This document shows, piece after piece, positions 1-10,862 of a stretch of DNA of 51,225 nt. The notes under the pieces were generated by a model, which was not told the origin of the DNA, did not search any database, and saw only the letters and a list, made by a program, of their open reading frames with translations. Positions within the stretch are counted from its first letter, which is position 1, and each line of letters opens with the position of its first letter. Source of the stretch: Fragilaria crotonensis (Eukaryota; Bacillariophyta; Fragilariophyceae; Fragilariales; Fragilariaceae); the NCBI GenBank assembly GCA_022925895.1, contig JAKSYS010000456.1, positions 1-51,225 of the forward strand. Direction: 5' to 3'. Both the position numbers and the translations under genes were made by a program.

Positions 1-3000
1 CTGACCTTTCTGAAGGGGTTGTTGCAAGGTATACAAGGATGCTTTTACTGAGGAAATTCAAGTCTGGTATTCGTGGCTTCTTTGACACACTCGATTTGCA
101 ACGTCCTCGAAGGCTACTCTCGACGGTTGCCACCCTCATCAATGGTCGCCCTGAGTGCTTGGCAAGTCTACCGATCGCATGCCCTCAAGTCCTTCACTCC
201 CACGTCAACGAGTATTATGGTTGAAAACTTCATCACGCACAATGGTGATCTTGATTTCTTTCGCGTCGGTTCCAAGTTCCACGACCTTCACACTGTTCAG
301 CTCTGGCTTGAACAGGCTACTGGTTTCCCGATGCCAGCAACTGTTGACAGCGCCGCGATTGCGGGGTTGGTAGACCTCATCAGAACTGCGGGATCGTTCG
401 GTCTGAGCGCGCGCTTCTCTTTTCTGCTTGGTCTTAAAACAAGCACAATAGAACTAGCCCGCTCACTCCCATCTCGGCAGGAATATCATCTCGTTGGCCA
501 GGTATTCGACAGGTCCCTTCTTGCCTTTTGCAAAACCAAGTCGGTTTCCATTCTCGACATCAGTAACAGTGTCTCCCTTCGTGCCGAACTTGCTGCACAC
601 ACCACCCCATTCATTCAATCGCACATCAAAAGCAACCCTCAGTCCAGTATTTTCGTTGATAACTTCGACGAGGAGAATGGAACGATGACTACTTCACAGT
701 TTGTGGCTGCTACTATCAATGCCTTCTTTGACAACGATCTCTTCCAGACGACGAAGTATTTCCTTGAGAACGCCAGGGGATCATTCGGTCTGATGTTTAC
801 AAGTTCTCTTGACGCTAGCAGCCAGATATGCATTGCCGCTCGCGGGCAAACGATGAGCGTGGCACTCTACCCACGTAAGGGTGTTATATTACGGTAGCGA
901 ACAAGCTGCTGTGAAAGCAGGGTTGAGCGTCAAAACTCCGGGTGGCGACGCAGAATACCTCTGGTCTACAATTGAAGGCAAGGAAAATATAAGCATGAAA
1001 GTGTTCGAATTGACCTGGACGACTTGGGCGGTGAGATTTGCTGATTGACTGGAGTGGTGGTTCTGGCAAGGATATCATCTCATATCCAAATAGACATTTG
1101 GAACAGTTCCCGGCGTGTTACGGAAAAGTCAGGCTGGTTTTCATCGGCAGAGCAACTACATGGATCAGAGTATCGCAAGTAGATTCATCCTCTTGGAGGG
1201 CAACCAGTTCGTGCATCTCTACCACCTGATTCCGACGATAACATCCTGAAGGATATTCGTGACATCCCAAAGATTTGCAACGGCATTCAAGATAGTTGGA
1301 GCGTCAAGCCTTAATTGTCTTACAGCTTGAACTTCTCTCGATGCTTGCGCAGTCGCTTACAAGCTAGGGTCGACGAGAAGGTTGCGATCCACGCTGGAAG
1401 TGTCGACATTCTTTTGACAGGCTGTGAAGTGTCGCTGTGGCTTGCTGAGCAGTTCGCAACGGATCTTCAGAAAGCGTTTCCTAAGCTATTCGTCAAGGTA
1501 GTCAGCAGCAACAAACTCTTGGGCGTTTTTGGGCAGGAGCTCTCCATCCCTTGCACTGGATACCCCTTGAGCCAAGACATGAATGACTTCAGCGATGCTA
1601 TAATCTTGATCGTGAGCCATAGTGGGGGCACATTCGCGCCACTCGCCTGCTCCAACCTGTTACAGTAAGTGTTGTGCGTGCACGCGTTGAGGTTGCGTTT
1701 GCTACTACTAAGACACAGTCGTTCTTCAGAGCGAAGACACAAAACATATTTGTCGTGACCAGTGAGTGGGATACTCAGATTGGCAAACAACTTCGCGGTA
1801 TGACGGGTGACATGCTTTCAAGTCGAATCTTTACCACCCAAGTGGGCGTTCGACCTGCCGAACCATGCTCCATCAGCGTGGCCGCAACACATCAGCTGCT
1901 TACACAACTTTTTCAGCAGACAGCACTGTCGATCCTCAGCGACTCAGAGTGTCGCCGTATTACCGGTGCAGTCATCACGGAGACTGATATCAAGATTCTT
2001 GAACGTTGCAATCGAGATAATATTAGGGCTCTTGAGTCCATCACTGGATGCGGAAAGAACGGAGAGCATCTCCTTGCCGAATTCGCTCATCCTGAGACGC
2101 TACTGCGTGAAGCTGGAAGACAGTGGAGCGATCACATCCTCGAGAATGCGCGAGCGCTCATTATGACCTTCGTCTACATTGTGGCCACAGTGACAGCCGG
2201 GTATCCTCTCATTACGGGACTTTCTATCGCCTGTGGGCTGAACTCGGGGAGTGCATTCTACGCCAGTAAGTAACAGAACGCTGGTCGACCACATGCTATT
2301 TAGGAGGACTCTCTGACCCATGATCAATATTCTTGCAGCCCGTTTTCTTGATTCCCTTCTTTACTTTTTCCTTCCGCAAATCAATGTCACAATTCTTCGT
2401 CTAGTGCAGGGTCGGAACCTTCGACATCGCATGGTGGGTAGGACTGTGGTGATCGGCGACATTCCCTGGGTGTCACAAGCAGCGGATGCTTTCCTTAGCA
2501 AGATATTTGCCTGTTCGTACTCAGTGGCTGGCCTGAATGTCCTAAGTGGCAACCCGGCTGATCACCTAGTTCACCGCCACACGCATCGTGTCGTGCGAGG
2601 TAGTTTACTGGTGTGTGGTCGGCCTGACGGTCGATTGATGTCCTTGACTTCTGCAGAGGCAACTGTATGTCTCTCGATCAATCAGGCAAGTAGTATTCAG
2701 AGCATTGGAGGAACATGCGAGAGCGTGACAATCGGTCATAACCCATCTACTATGGCTTTGACCAAGAACGACATATTCCTTGAAACTCACCGTCCCAAGT
2801 TCCTCTGCGAGCGCCTTCTTCTTGATGAAAACTTCAAAGCGATCAATTCATCCAAAGTCCTGTCGGCCGATCCCCATGAATCGGATGCTGAAGATGAACC
2901 CAGCACCTTAGCTCATTATTTGTTGGGCGTTTACATGGGATGGGCTCATGATGCCCAAAGGCAGCTTCAGACGAACAAGAGTGGTTTGCGTCAGTCGGGT

Positions 3001-3940
3001 TCGAAGTCTCACTATGAGAAGGTAGTGGAGTCCATGATTCAAGAGAAGAGTGAAAACAAACGTCTCAAAACTATCTTCGACGCGATCGATGTTGATGGCA
3101 GTGGGACATTGGACATCGATGAATTTACTTCAGCCTACAAAATGTATGACTCCAGTCTCACGGATGGCGGCATTCACGCCCTTTTCAAGAATATTGACAC
3201 AGATGGAAGCGGTTATATTGGTGAGTGGATCCTGAATGACGACGTACTGTGTCACCTTTTGACAATGAACTCACAAACGTGAATCTGCATCAGACTTCAA
3301 GGAATTCGCAATGTGCGCGACTCTGCCGAAATCGCAGGTAAGTAGAAACGCGAGTTGTGATGAATCAATTTTCGATACTCGACCTGAATGAGTGTTCTAA
3401 CCGGGTTTTTTTTCAAAGATGCTGAAGTTTCTCCAAGTAGTTGACCGCAAATTCACCGCCAAGAATCTCGATCCAGAAGCCAGCACTGAATCATACTTTG
3501 GTGCGGCCTTGAGAGAGACCGCCCCGGAGGGCACTCCTCTGTTTTCACTTTGTGAATCTCAGAACCTCAGTATGGAGTTATACGAATCTCGCATTGCATC
3601 GATGCAGAGGTTCGTCGCCATGACAGTAATGTTCCACGAAATGGGTCGAAGAGTCCAACAATTCTTCCCTCGGGTCTCGTTTGGTTATCTTGGGTATCGC
3701 ATGGATCGGACACATTCCATCATGCGAATTGCCACTACGGCTTCGCCGGTGTCTGGGTCCGATGTGCGCGAGCGCATGGACACCATCAAACTCAAGAACA
3801 GCATCAAGAAGGCTGTCAACGTTATTTCCTCGACGTGGTATATATATCGTCAGAAGGAATCACGTCGGCTGCTCCGCGAGAAGTCGATGGGTATGATCGT
3901 AAACGTGGCGAAACAGGAGTGTGCACTGACTGTGGAATAA
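1..3940 (+). CDS. GlmS-like glutamine amidotransferase/SIS protein with membrane segments and EF-hands (5' partial, frame-broken)
   Basis: The start lies left of the window. A class-II glutamine-amidotransferase (GlmS/glutamate-synthase type) region runs from about 95 to 950, with TSSKATLDG...HPHQW, THNGD and the closing GSEQAAVKAG motif. An SIS sugar-phosphate-binding domain follows at about 1400-1790 (SHSGGTFAPLA, then VTSEWDTQIGKQL). Hydrophobic segments lie near 2150-2250 and 2340-2400. Two EF-hands follow at 3087-3125 (DVDGSGTLDIDEF) and 3195-3310; the second (DTDGSGYIDFKEF) is restored only when an intron is removed. GT-AG introns that keep frame are 1665-1729, 2266-2338, 3221-3293 and 3338-3418. 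The frame is lost near 155-175, 888, 1006, 1040, 1145 and 1232, mostly by one base at a short homopolymer, while downstream frames keep coding the expected domain. GlmS enzymes make glucosamine-6-phosphate from fructose-6-phosphate and glutamine; whether this protein keeps that activity is unknown, and the catalytic N-terminal Cys is outside the window. It could be a pseudogene or a gene with consensus errors. Confidence 0.7.
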
Positions 3941-4436
3941 ACATGGTACAGCCGCTTTTGGTTTAAACAGTTCAATATATATATACCGATAACGATAGTG
4001 AATGCTCCATTTAAGACAGTTACCTTTGTAGATGACCGTTTCGTGTCAACATCGTGAAGGTAATTCGTGAACAGCGGACCATGCGCTACGTCCACGTGCG
4101 ATCGTTCGGTTGCGTGATATTGATTGCTGTGTTAAAGAGAAATTCCATCGGCGTTTGAGTGTGCAGATCCATGAGAATACTCACATGCCGTCAGGGATCA
4201 CAGATCACAGTATCGAATACCAACAATACACTCCTTGGTAGGAGCCACAAACGAAACCAAGTCGGGGGAGTAATTTCCCTTCCTCGGAATGATCAAGTCC
4301 ACTCTAGATCAATATGCCCGACGTATGCCTATGCTCACTCTGTGAAAACGAGAAGAGAAGTGGCGTAATTCGAATCCACACGAAAGTACGAAAAAGGCTA
4401 TGAAAGGAATTACGCAAAAAAAATAAGCAGAAAGGC
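3941..4436. other. convergent intergenic spacer
   Basis: This spacer separates the ends of two convergent genes. It holds short AT-rich stretches (for example near 3975-3990), and I see no convincing gene or RNA. Confidence 0.6.
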
Positions 4437-6190
4437 TTAGGCACCGTGATCCACGACGGCGTTGTCCTCCAACTGTGTCAAGGCATGCAAAACGTGAATG
4501 CGAGCGAATTGTCGACGAATCCACGCCTGTCGATAGTGTGCAGTATCTCGACTGCCATCGGCACTCTCCTCATCCGAATCATCTTGATATCGAAAAACGT
4601 CATTTTCATTTCTACTTGCGCCCCAATCCTCGTCGGTATCATCTTCCTCGTCTGATTCTTCGTCATCGTCATCATCGACATCCACATCTTCATCCGCTCC
4701 CGCATCATCGTTCCAAACATATTCGTCGTCGTCGTCCTCATCGTCGTCTTCATCATCGTCATCGTCTTTATCCTCCTCCTCTCGTGCTTCTTGAAACTCT
4801 ACATCCGAATCATCACTTTCCTCCTCCTCCTCCTCATCATCATCATCATCTTCCTCTCCATCCGAGGCTGCCGCTGTGCAGACTCGTGTGCAGCATGTGG
4901 TAGGAGCTGATTTCGCTGCCGTCAATGGTGCCGCTGCCGCTGCCGCAGGCGATGGAGCCGCGGCGGCAGCTGGCTCGACGGCGGCAGCTACCTGTCTCAG
5001 GGCTCGTCTCTTTTTCAGCGCTCTCATATCCTGTGGCGTATCGTTGGCCCAATCCCACCGGCACATGTTGAGAATATAAAAAATACAATCGTCAGGCAGC
5101 ATGGACATGGGGGATTCCCAACGTCGCTGGCATAAAAAGAGGCACCGAGCAAGACTTTGGAATTTCCCTCCAAACACGTGTGCCTCGGACGGATTCCAGA
5201 GCTTGTAGACTGCCCCGTACTGGATGCGACCGACGAACTCACGCTGATCTCTCCAGGGATTGCCCCAACCCCAAATTGGAGTGGTCCCAAATGGAGTTTG
5301 GGATACGTGGGCTCGTCCGGTGAGGATCGAGACGAGTGCATCGTCGTATGTGCGGCGGTGATGACGATTGTCGTAGACAATAGCTTCGTCGCCGGGGAGG
5401 GTCGAATGAACGTAGATTGCTCTGACTTGGCCGGGTTTCATCACGATTGGGTTTTGTGAGAGATCGAGGGTTTGGAATGTCTGAAAGGAAGGTCTGTGTG
5501 TCTTCTCGTAAATCTTGGTCCAGTAACGCGGGTTCATAGCAAAGTATTGAGGATCTGGACGGCGTTGCTCGTTAGAGACCCATACAGTGATTGGACCTAG
5601 ACGGCCTCGGACAGCGATCGAATTAATAATAACATGGTCTAGAGGCAGGTTGTCCTTGCATTTGACTGGGAACATGACGCCACTGTGAAGCATCGTAGGT
5701 GTCGAAAGAACAACAAGTGTTGAGCAATTTGGAATTTGGTTGATTGAAACACGCCACCAGCCCACCAACCACAGACCGTAAACCCTGGCTTTTTACCATG
5801 ACATGTGACATGACTTACCAAAATGTATGATCCTCATTGTCTGAATACAGAAATAGAGAAATGAGAAAAGAAAACGAATGAATGAATGAGGAGTGTCAGC
5901 GAGTATTACGGCGTGGTCGCAGTTGCAATGTTGTTTTATTGCAGCATGGGGTTGCAAGGCTACAGCAACATCGAGGCAATTTCCTTTCAATGCACCACAT
6001 CTTGAGAATTCCACATTGCCATGAGTGCCACGCACAGACCCAAACGTACCGGAGAACACAATGCTTGAAAACTCCAGAACTGAGACGAAATGGTCAGCAC
6101 CACACCCACCCACAACTCACCTGTCGTTTCCACCGTCACTCTGTCATGTACCACGTATGTAGCTTCGGTTGGTCGGTTCAGAGCGGCCAT
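4437..6190 (-). CDS. acidic diatom-type protein with LPDD...NMCRWDW motif; three exons including a 22-nt microexon
   Basis: I infer exons 6190-6121, 5840-5819 (22 nt) and 5682-4437. All junctions are GT-AG, the phases match, and the product is 445 residues. It starts MAALNRPTEATYVV and reads through the microexon into GVMFPVKCKDNLPLDH. The N-terminal half (about 30-220) is a globular domain with RGRLGPITVWV, KIYEKTHRPS and KPGQVRAIYVHSTLPGDEA. Residues about 224-242 carry LPDDCIFYILNMCRWDW, which resembles an F-box-like helix pair. An Ala/Pro-rich linker (about 262-285) leads to a long Asp/Glu tract (about 303-395), then a short charged C-terminus. From memory this layout recurs in diatom hypothetical proteins; the biochemical role is unknown. 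A ubiquitin-ligase adaptor or chromatin/histone-binding acidic protein would be speculation. The reading frame is intact. Confidence 0.72.
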
Positions 6191-6696
6191 GGTAGGTAAA
6201 TGAATGCACAACCTGTTGGAGATCTGCACAATCGATCACCGATCAGCAAATCTATCTGTTTCACATCTGCCAGCAGGTGTAGCATGAAGAGAAAAGGGCA
6301 AGATGCACTGTATATCTGTATGCATACGTACAATTGGTCGTGTACAAATACTACACTAGAAATTGACAGCTACGTAGTCCTACTAGCGTAGTACCAGTTG
6401 CTCGCATGGTGTACAATGCACAGTACATACATCCCAGGTTTACTCCACACTTTTATATGTCCAATAAATTTCGCATATCGAAGAATCTGGTCTGACCTTG
6501 ATTATTTTGTGTGACACGCCACCGCATTCGTCCTCCGGGTGTTACTTCGCCTGGAAGGTCCGGCAATACGGGCGAAGTCCTGAATAAAGGAAGCATGCGC
6601 GCCCGCCGGGAGGGAAACAAGTTCCGATCGATGTCTGGCTGGCGCAAAATTGGATGTGCCGGCGTGGTGGTGACACGGCTGACGTCTGCAAGAAAA
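6191..6696. other. intergenic, upstream of the acidic-protein gene
   Basis: This holds the presumed promoter of the minus-strand gene and then a GC-richer stretch (about 6510-6680) next to the TTTGCTTAC array. Open frames across it are short and repeat-driven, and no gene is supported. Confidence 0.5.
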
Positions 6697-7012
6697 TTTG
6701 CTTACAGCGAAAAAAAAATTGCTAACGGAATGAAATTGCTTACGGAATTTGCTTCCCATAAGCAAATCTCTATTGTAAGCAGAAATTTGCTTACAAAATT
6801 TGCTTACTGGGAGATTAAATTTGCTTACGGGGACTGTCTTTTCTACGTAAAAACATACCAATTTTCAAACACCTAAACAAAATTTACTTACAACAAAGAA
6901 GAATTTGCTTACGAAAATCAAATTTGCTTACAGAAAAAATTTGCTTACAAAATTTGCTTACCGGCATGATTTGCTTACTGATTTTGCTTACTGTCAAGAA
7001 ATATTTGCTTAC
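6697..7012 (+). repeat. irregular array of the 9-mer TTTGCTTAC
   Basis: I count 11 exact TTTGCTTAC words at irregular spacing (about 12 to 80 bp), usually preceded by AA, plus near-copies (ATTGCTAAC, AATTGCTTAC, TTTGCTTCC, ATTTACTTA) and two inverted copies near 6759-6767 and 6775-6780. On the minus strand each word reads GTAAGCAAA, which resembles a 5' splice donor. Spacers are A/T-rich. The spacing is too irregular for a microsatellite, and no LTR or terminal repeat was seen around it. Function is unknown. Confidence 0.85.
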
Positions 7013-7445
7013 GATGCAGCAACCTTGCCGGCTCGGATGGATCATTACGATTGCTAAAATTCTCGCATCATGCAAATCGGAGCAAGGCTGGCGCGCAAAC
7101 TCAACTGCCCCTAACGGTACGGCTGGAACGTGCATGGGCCGGACCTTCCTGATGTTCTCCTTCGGGCGTGCAACCGTATGCATATGTTTTTGCAAAAACG
7201 TCCAAGCTATTGGTGTATTCGTGTATGATGAATGCACAATGCATACCAGCTTCTGTACAGAATTGTGCTTGTACTACAGCACTCCCAGTACTGTAGCACT
7301 GTTTGACAGTACATGGATTCTCTGCACCCATACACTATTATAGGAGAGTACATAGTACTCCAGTACGCACTATACTGTATAGGGTAGAGAATGTGCTACT
7401 GGTAGTATTCTTGCACTGAAGTCTTCACACAACTCCGACACACCG
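7013..7445. other. intergenic with GTAC-rich stretch
   Basis: No gene is supported. About 7255-7385 is rich in overlapping GTAC/AGTACT words. The HAD-gene stop is at its right edge. Confidence 0.5.
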
Positions 7446-8147
7446 CTACACAAGATGTTCCATCTCTTTTAGGAGGAGACTTGATTCATTAGGATTCAAC
7501 TGGATGGCTCGCACGCCATGTTGGAGGGCATATTGGATATTCTTGGCGTCGTCATCGATCAGTAGAGTGCTTGCGTTGGTTATTTCCAATCCCTTGTGTC
7601 GTTTTTCCAGCTCTTCCACCGCACTTGCCATGTGCGCCTGCTTTCCCTTCGTGGAACCCAGTCCTTCATCCATGAATGTGCGACTACCTGGGAAGCCTCC
7701 TCGAATTGGAATTTCGGCAGCCCTGTCCGTAATGTGTTCTAGAATGTGACGCACCATCTCCGTTTTACTAGAAAATGTCACCACTGCAACGTGGATTCCC
7801 TCGTCAATCGCCAATGGAATTAAGCGACTGAACATTGGACGTACGTACGGCAGCAGTTCTTGCGCGGACTGCTTCCAGCACGCTCCAGTATGAATTTCCA
7901 TAATCGTTTTATCAAAGTCGATGGCGAGAAAGTTGATATTGACTGGCACAGGTCAGTTGAGAGTTGGAGAGACGCATGAATCGAAACTACTACCGGTAGT
8001 AGTTTCATTGTAGAATGTCATGGTATGGTCATTACAGCCGGAATTATGATGCTGCTACAGCTACAGCTATTTGTACTCACGTTCTTTGCATCGCTGCAAT
8101 GCAACCAAGGAAGGTTCAGTCCACTCATCGCCTTCGTCCGTTGCCAT
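7446..8147 (-). CDS. HAD-superfamily phosphatase-like protein, two exons
   Basis: I infer exons 8147-8081 and 7942-7446, with a 138-bp GT-AG intron (8080-7943) and matching phase, giving 187 residues starting MATDEGDEWTEP. HAD motif I is DFDKT at residues 31-35 (nucleophile and general acid/base Asp). Motif II is the Thr of VVTFS (about 78). Motif III is a Lys in KGKQ (about 121-123). Motif IV is IDDDAKN (151-157). The fold is a small Rossmann domain with no large cap, like magnesium-dependent or FCP/SCP-type phosphatases. The substrate is not predictable. The second exon alone lacks an ATG before motif I, which is why the upstream exon is needed. No targeting peptide is obvious, so it is probably cytosolic or nuclear. 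Confidence 0.82.
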
Positions 8148-8827
8148 GGCTTTCCTCTTTGCGTTTGTTCGTTAGCACGCATTTTCCCATTTTGATGATG
8201 ACACAACAATCAAGTACATTGTGCACACGTACCCTAGATGAAAGGAATAACAACGGACTTACACTTCGATTGCAGGGTTGATCAGTTATGTTGTGATTAT
8301 CATGCTGCAACTTGACAACTTGAGGAACAACTTCCTTGTATGCATGCGCGACCTCCGCACTCCGTTCTCCGTACTGCTGGTTTACGACAGTACCACTCTA
8401 CCTAGTACTGTAATAGTTTGTTGCATGCGAGCAGTAAAACGTCCGCCACTTTATGAATTTACGTTACATTGTACTACGTAGTATGTATTTATGAAAACGT
8501 ATGCTGATGCTGTATTCATAGAAGCAATCGAATACAAAATCGTTATATACACAATATTGTTAATAGTTGTATCATACTACTACTCGAACCCTTGTATGTC
8601 ATAGCGTGTAGGCCTCTGTGGCCAGTGGCCAGTGGCCTCTGTCGCCCTCCGTTGAATAAACAGGCCCGCCGGACAGGTCGGTTCTACTCCGACTACAGCC
8701 CAAAAAAGTCATGCCTGCCGTGCGCTAGAACATTTTGTTGTATAAAAACATAGTCGTACGTGTATATACCATTACTATGCTACCAGTACAGGCGTACCCA
8801 TTACCCATGACAATTAAGACATGCGAC
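8148..8827. other. intergenic left of the copia insertion
   Basis: No gene is supported. The spacer has AT-rich runs near 8510-8580 and a small local duplication, GGCCAGTGGCCAGTGGCC, near 8618-8636. Before the retrotransposon landed it was probably the upstream region of the DENN gene now at 14410. Confidence 0.5.
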
Positions 8828-8832
8828 TCGGC
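8828..8832 (+). repeat. target-site duplication TCGGC, left
   Basis: TCGGC sits directly left of the left LTR and is repeated directly right of the right LTR at 14348-14352. A 5-bp duplication is typical of Ty1/copia integration. Confidence 0.9.
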
Positions 8833-8972
8833 TGTTGATGAGATGGTGCTCGTCGTTCAAACGGTGAGCTACATAAATTATGAGCTACATATTGGATGGC
8901 CCTGGCAATGGGGAGCGGTGATGTCATTAGTGACGTCACAGTGACACTCCGGGTTCTCCGGGGAGAACAACA
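8833..8972 (-). repeat. 3' LTR of copia element
   Basis: It runs TGTTG...CAACA for 140 bp and I find no difference from the right LTR. It contains TGACGTCA at 8931-8938 and a related TGATGTCA just left of it. The last open frame of pol runs into this LTR and stops at 8878. Confidence 0.93.
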
Positions 8973-10862
8973 CACCCTCACCAGGGACTGCACAAGAGAA
9001 AGTGAGTGATTTAGCACTGTGCACCGTTGTAGACATCGCAGGCGCCGTATCAGCAAGACACTCAAAATAGTTCCGTGTAGGATTTGTAGGCGAGTACAAA
9101 TACGTGGAACGAATGGCCTGATGATGTGAGGCAGGATGATGCTTGGAAAAGTAGTCGGCGCGATTTGTCGTGCCCTTGCTCCAATAGATTTTGAATTGTC
9201 CTTGTCGCACCCGATCGCGGATCCAATAAAAACGCATGTCAATAGCCTTTGACCGTTTTTGTTTTACAGTGTCGGTTGCGATTCCGCTAGCCGTATTGTT
9301 GTCGGTCGCCATGGGCGTTGCGGATTGTGGGTGGCCCATTTCAAGGGCAATTCGCAGAGGACAGGCTTCGCCGTTGTGGAATAAGGCTCCCAGTTCGGCT
9401 TCGGCGGCGCTGGAGAGGACTTCGCGCATGATGTGACACAAGACGTGGACCGCACCGTTGGGCCGATATTGCGCATTGGGTGAAGAAAGTTTGTTGGTCA
9501 AGAAGAAGTAGCCGGCGGCACGCGAGCGGCCCTTGACTACCGAGAGGTAGGAGGCGTCGCTTTCCACTGCTAAAATCATATCGCTGGCTGTGAATCGCAC
9601 CGTCGCGTCGGGATGCGCCGCGCAGTAATTCAGTAACTGCGATAGTTTTTCCATGGTGGTTGTGGTCGCTTGAGACTGCTCGGTCGCTAACTCACCGATT
9701 GCAGTGAGCATGGTTGAGTCAATGGCGCGTGCATAGAACAAGAGGGTGCCGAGAACTTCTAGAATGCGAGTCTTGTCAGCGGCGTCGAGAGTCGGTGTGG
9801 CGTCCGGGAGTGTAGCAAATTGGGTCTTTGCGCCGTAGTTGGGGCGTTGCCATGGGTGTGGCGAGTGTTCTGGGGAACGGCCCGCGATATGTTGGAAACG
9901 CAGCAAGGCCCGTTCGATATAACCAGGCATCGAAATGTCGCACGTGCGCTTTTCGTAGTCCCAATTTAACGTGAGCCCGCAGTATCGTGCACCAGTCCAA
10001 TCGATGCTTACTTCGTATGCGGATTTGAGGTTGCAATGAGATGATCGGCGTCTTCCTGGCGTGTGTAGCGTACGCCAAAATCGTCGACGACCAGGCTGAA
10101 AACGACGTCCCGGGTGGTGTGGCGCCAGAGCCCATGGGTGAGAGGACACGGCATGTATCCGTGCGGTTGCAGGAAGGCCACAAGCTGATCGTTGGCGAGG
10201 CGTCCGGCCTGGGGAAGGCCGTACATGCCGCGTCGAATTTCGACGTAGACGAAACCATCGTCAAACAGGTCAGTTAGGTTATATTGTGCGACGATGGCGG
10301 CGGGAAGCATCCAAATGGGGACGCGCATGTACTCGTAGCGGTCCATGGGAGTTCCCAGGTAGAAGTCCTTGAGATCGATGCCGAAGAAACGTGCTTCTGG
10401 GGTCGACAAGACGCTGTTGAAGAGCAATTTTGCAGTGGTCAAGTCGGCGGTTTTTGTGCTGACCTCGAACGGGTAGTCAATTTTGTCGCCCCCAACGGTC
10501 CAACGTACGCGATGTGGGTTCGCTTTTTCCGGTCGATAGGCGGACACGACGCGTAGGTAGGCCGCTTTGCGCCCATGTGGAATGGCGGAGCGGCGAATGA
10601 AGTGGATGGTATTGGTTCCTTTAATGGCTCCGTAACCTTGTGCGAGGCGTCCAATTTCTTCGCAATTTGAGTTTTCCCAGATAGCGCCGTCGCTCGATTG
10701 GCTGAGTTCACGATACTCGGCAATTTTTCCGGTGTCGGGGTTGATCGCGTGTCCATGGAGGGCAAAGTGGGGGCGGTCGGGGTCAACGGAGGTGAACGGG
10801 GACTGTGGCGCTCGCGCGTCGTCGAGTATGAGCATGCGTGCGCATGCAGTCACGTGGGACAA
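8878..10862 (-). CDS. copia pol: reverse transcriptase and RNase H
   Basis: The reverse transcriptase runs from about 10862 to 9950 and copies element RNA into DNA. It shows FGIDLKDFYLGTP, YGLPQAGRLAND and the catalytic VVDDFG (the YVDD-type box). RNase H follows from about 9600 to 9000. One base is lost at about 10029-10030 (minus-strand CC where CCC restores the frame), which splits it into two open frames; the join gives a continuous ATLKSAYEVSIDW. The terminal open frame extends through the polypurine tract into the 3' LTR. It belongs to the same polyprotein as the protease and integrase upstream. Confidence 0.88.

Noticed and set aside
4475-4903. Plus-strand Arg/His/Pro-rich open frame
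   Set aside because: It is the complement of the acidic Asp/Glu tract of the minus-strand gene; its composition is fully explained by that tract.
5793-6113. Minus-strand open frame starting MGGCGADHF as a separate gene
   Set aside because: It spans intron 1 and the microexon of the acidic-protein gene in the wrong phase; the spliced model explains the region better.
6502-7237. Open frames on both strands through the TTTGCTTAC array
   Set aside because: They come from the repeated word (VSKFCKQ-like or LLTEF-like peptides) and show no domain.
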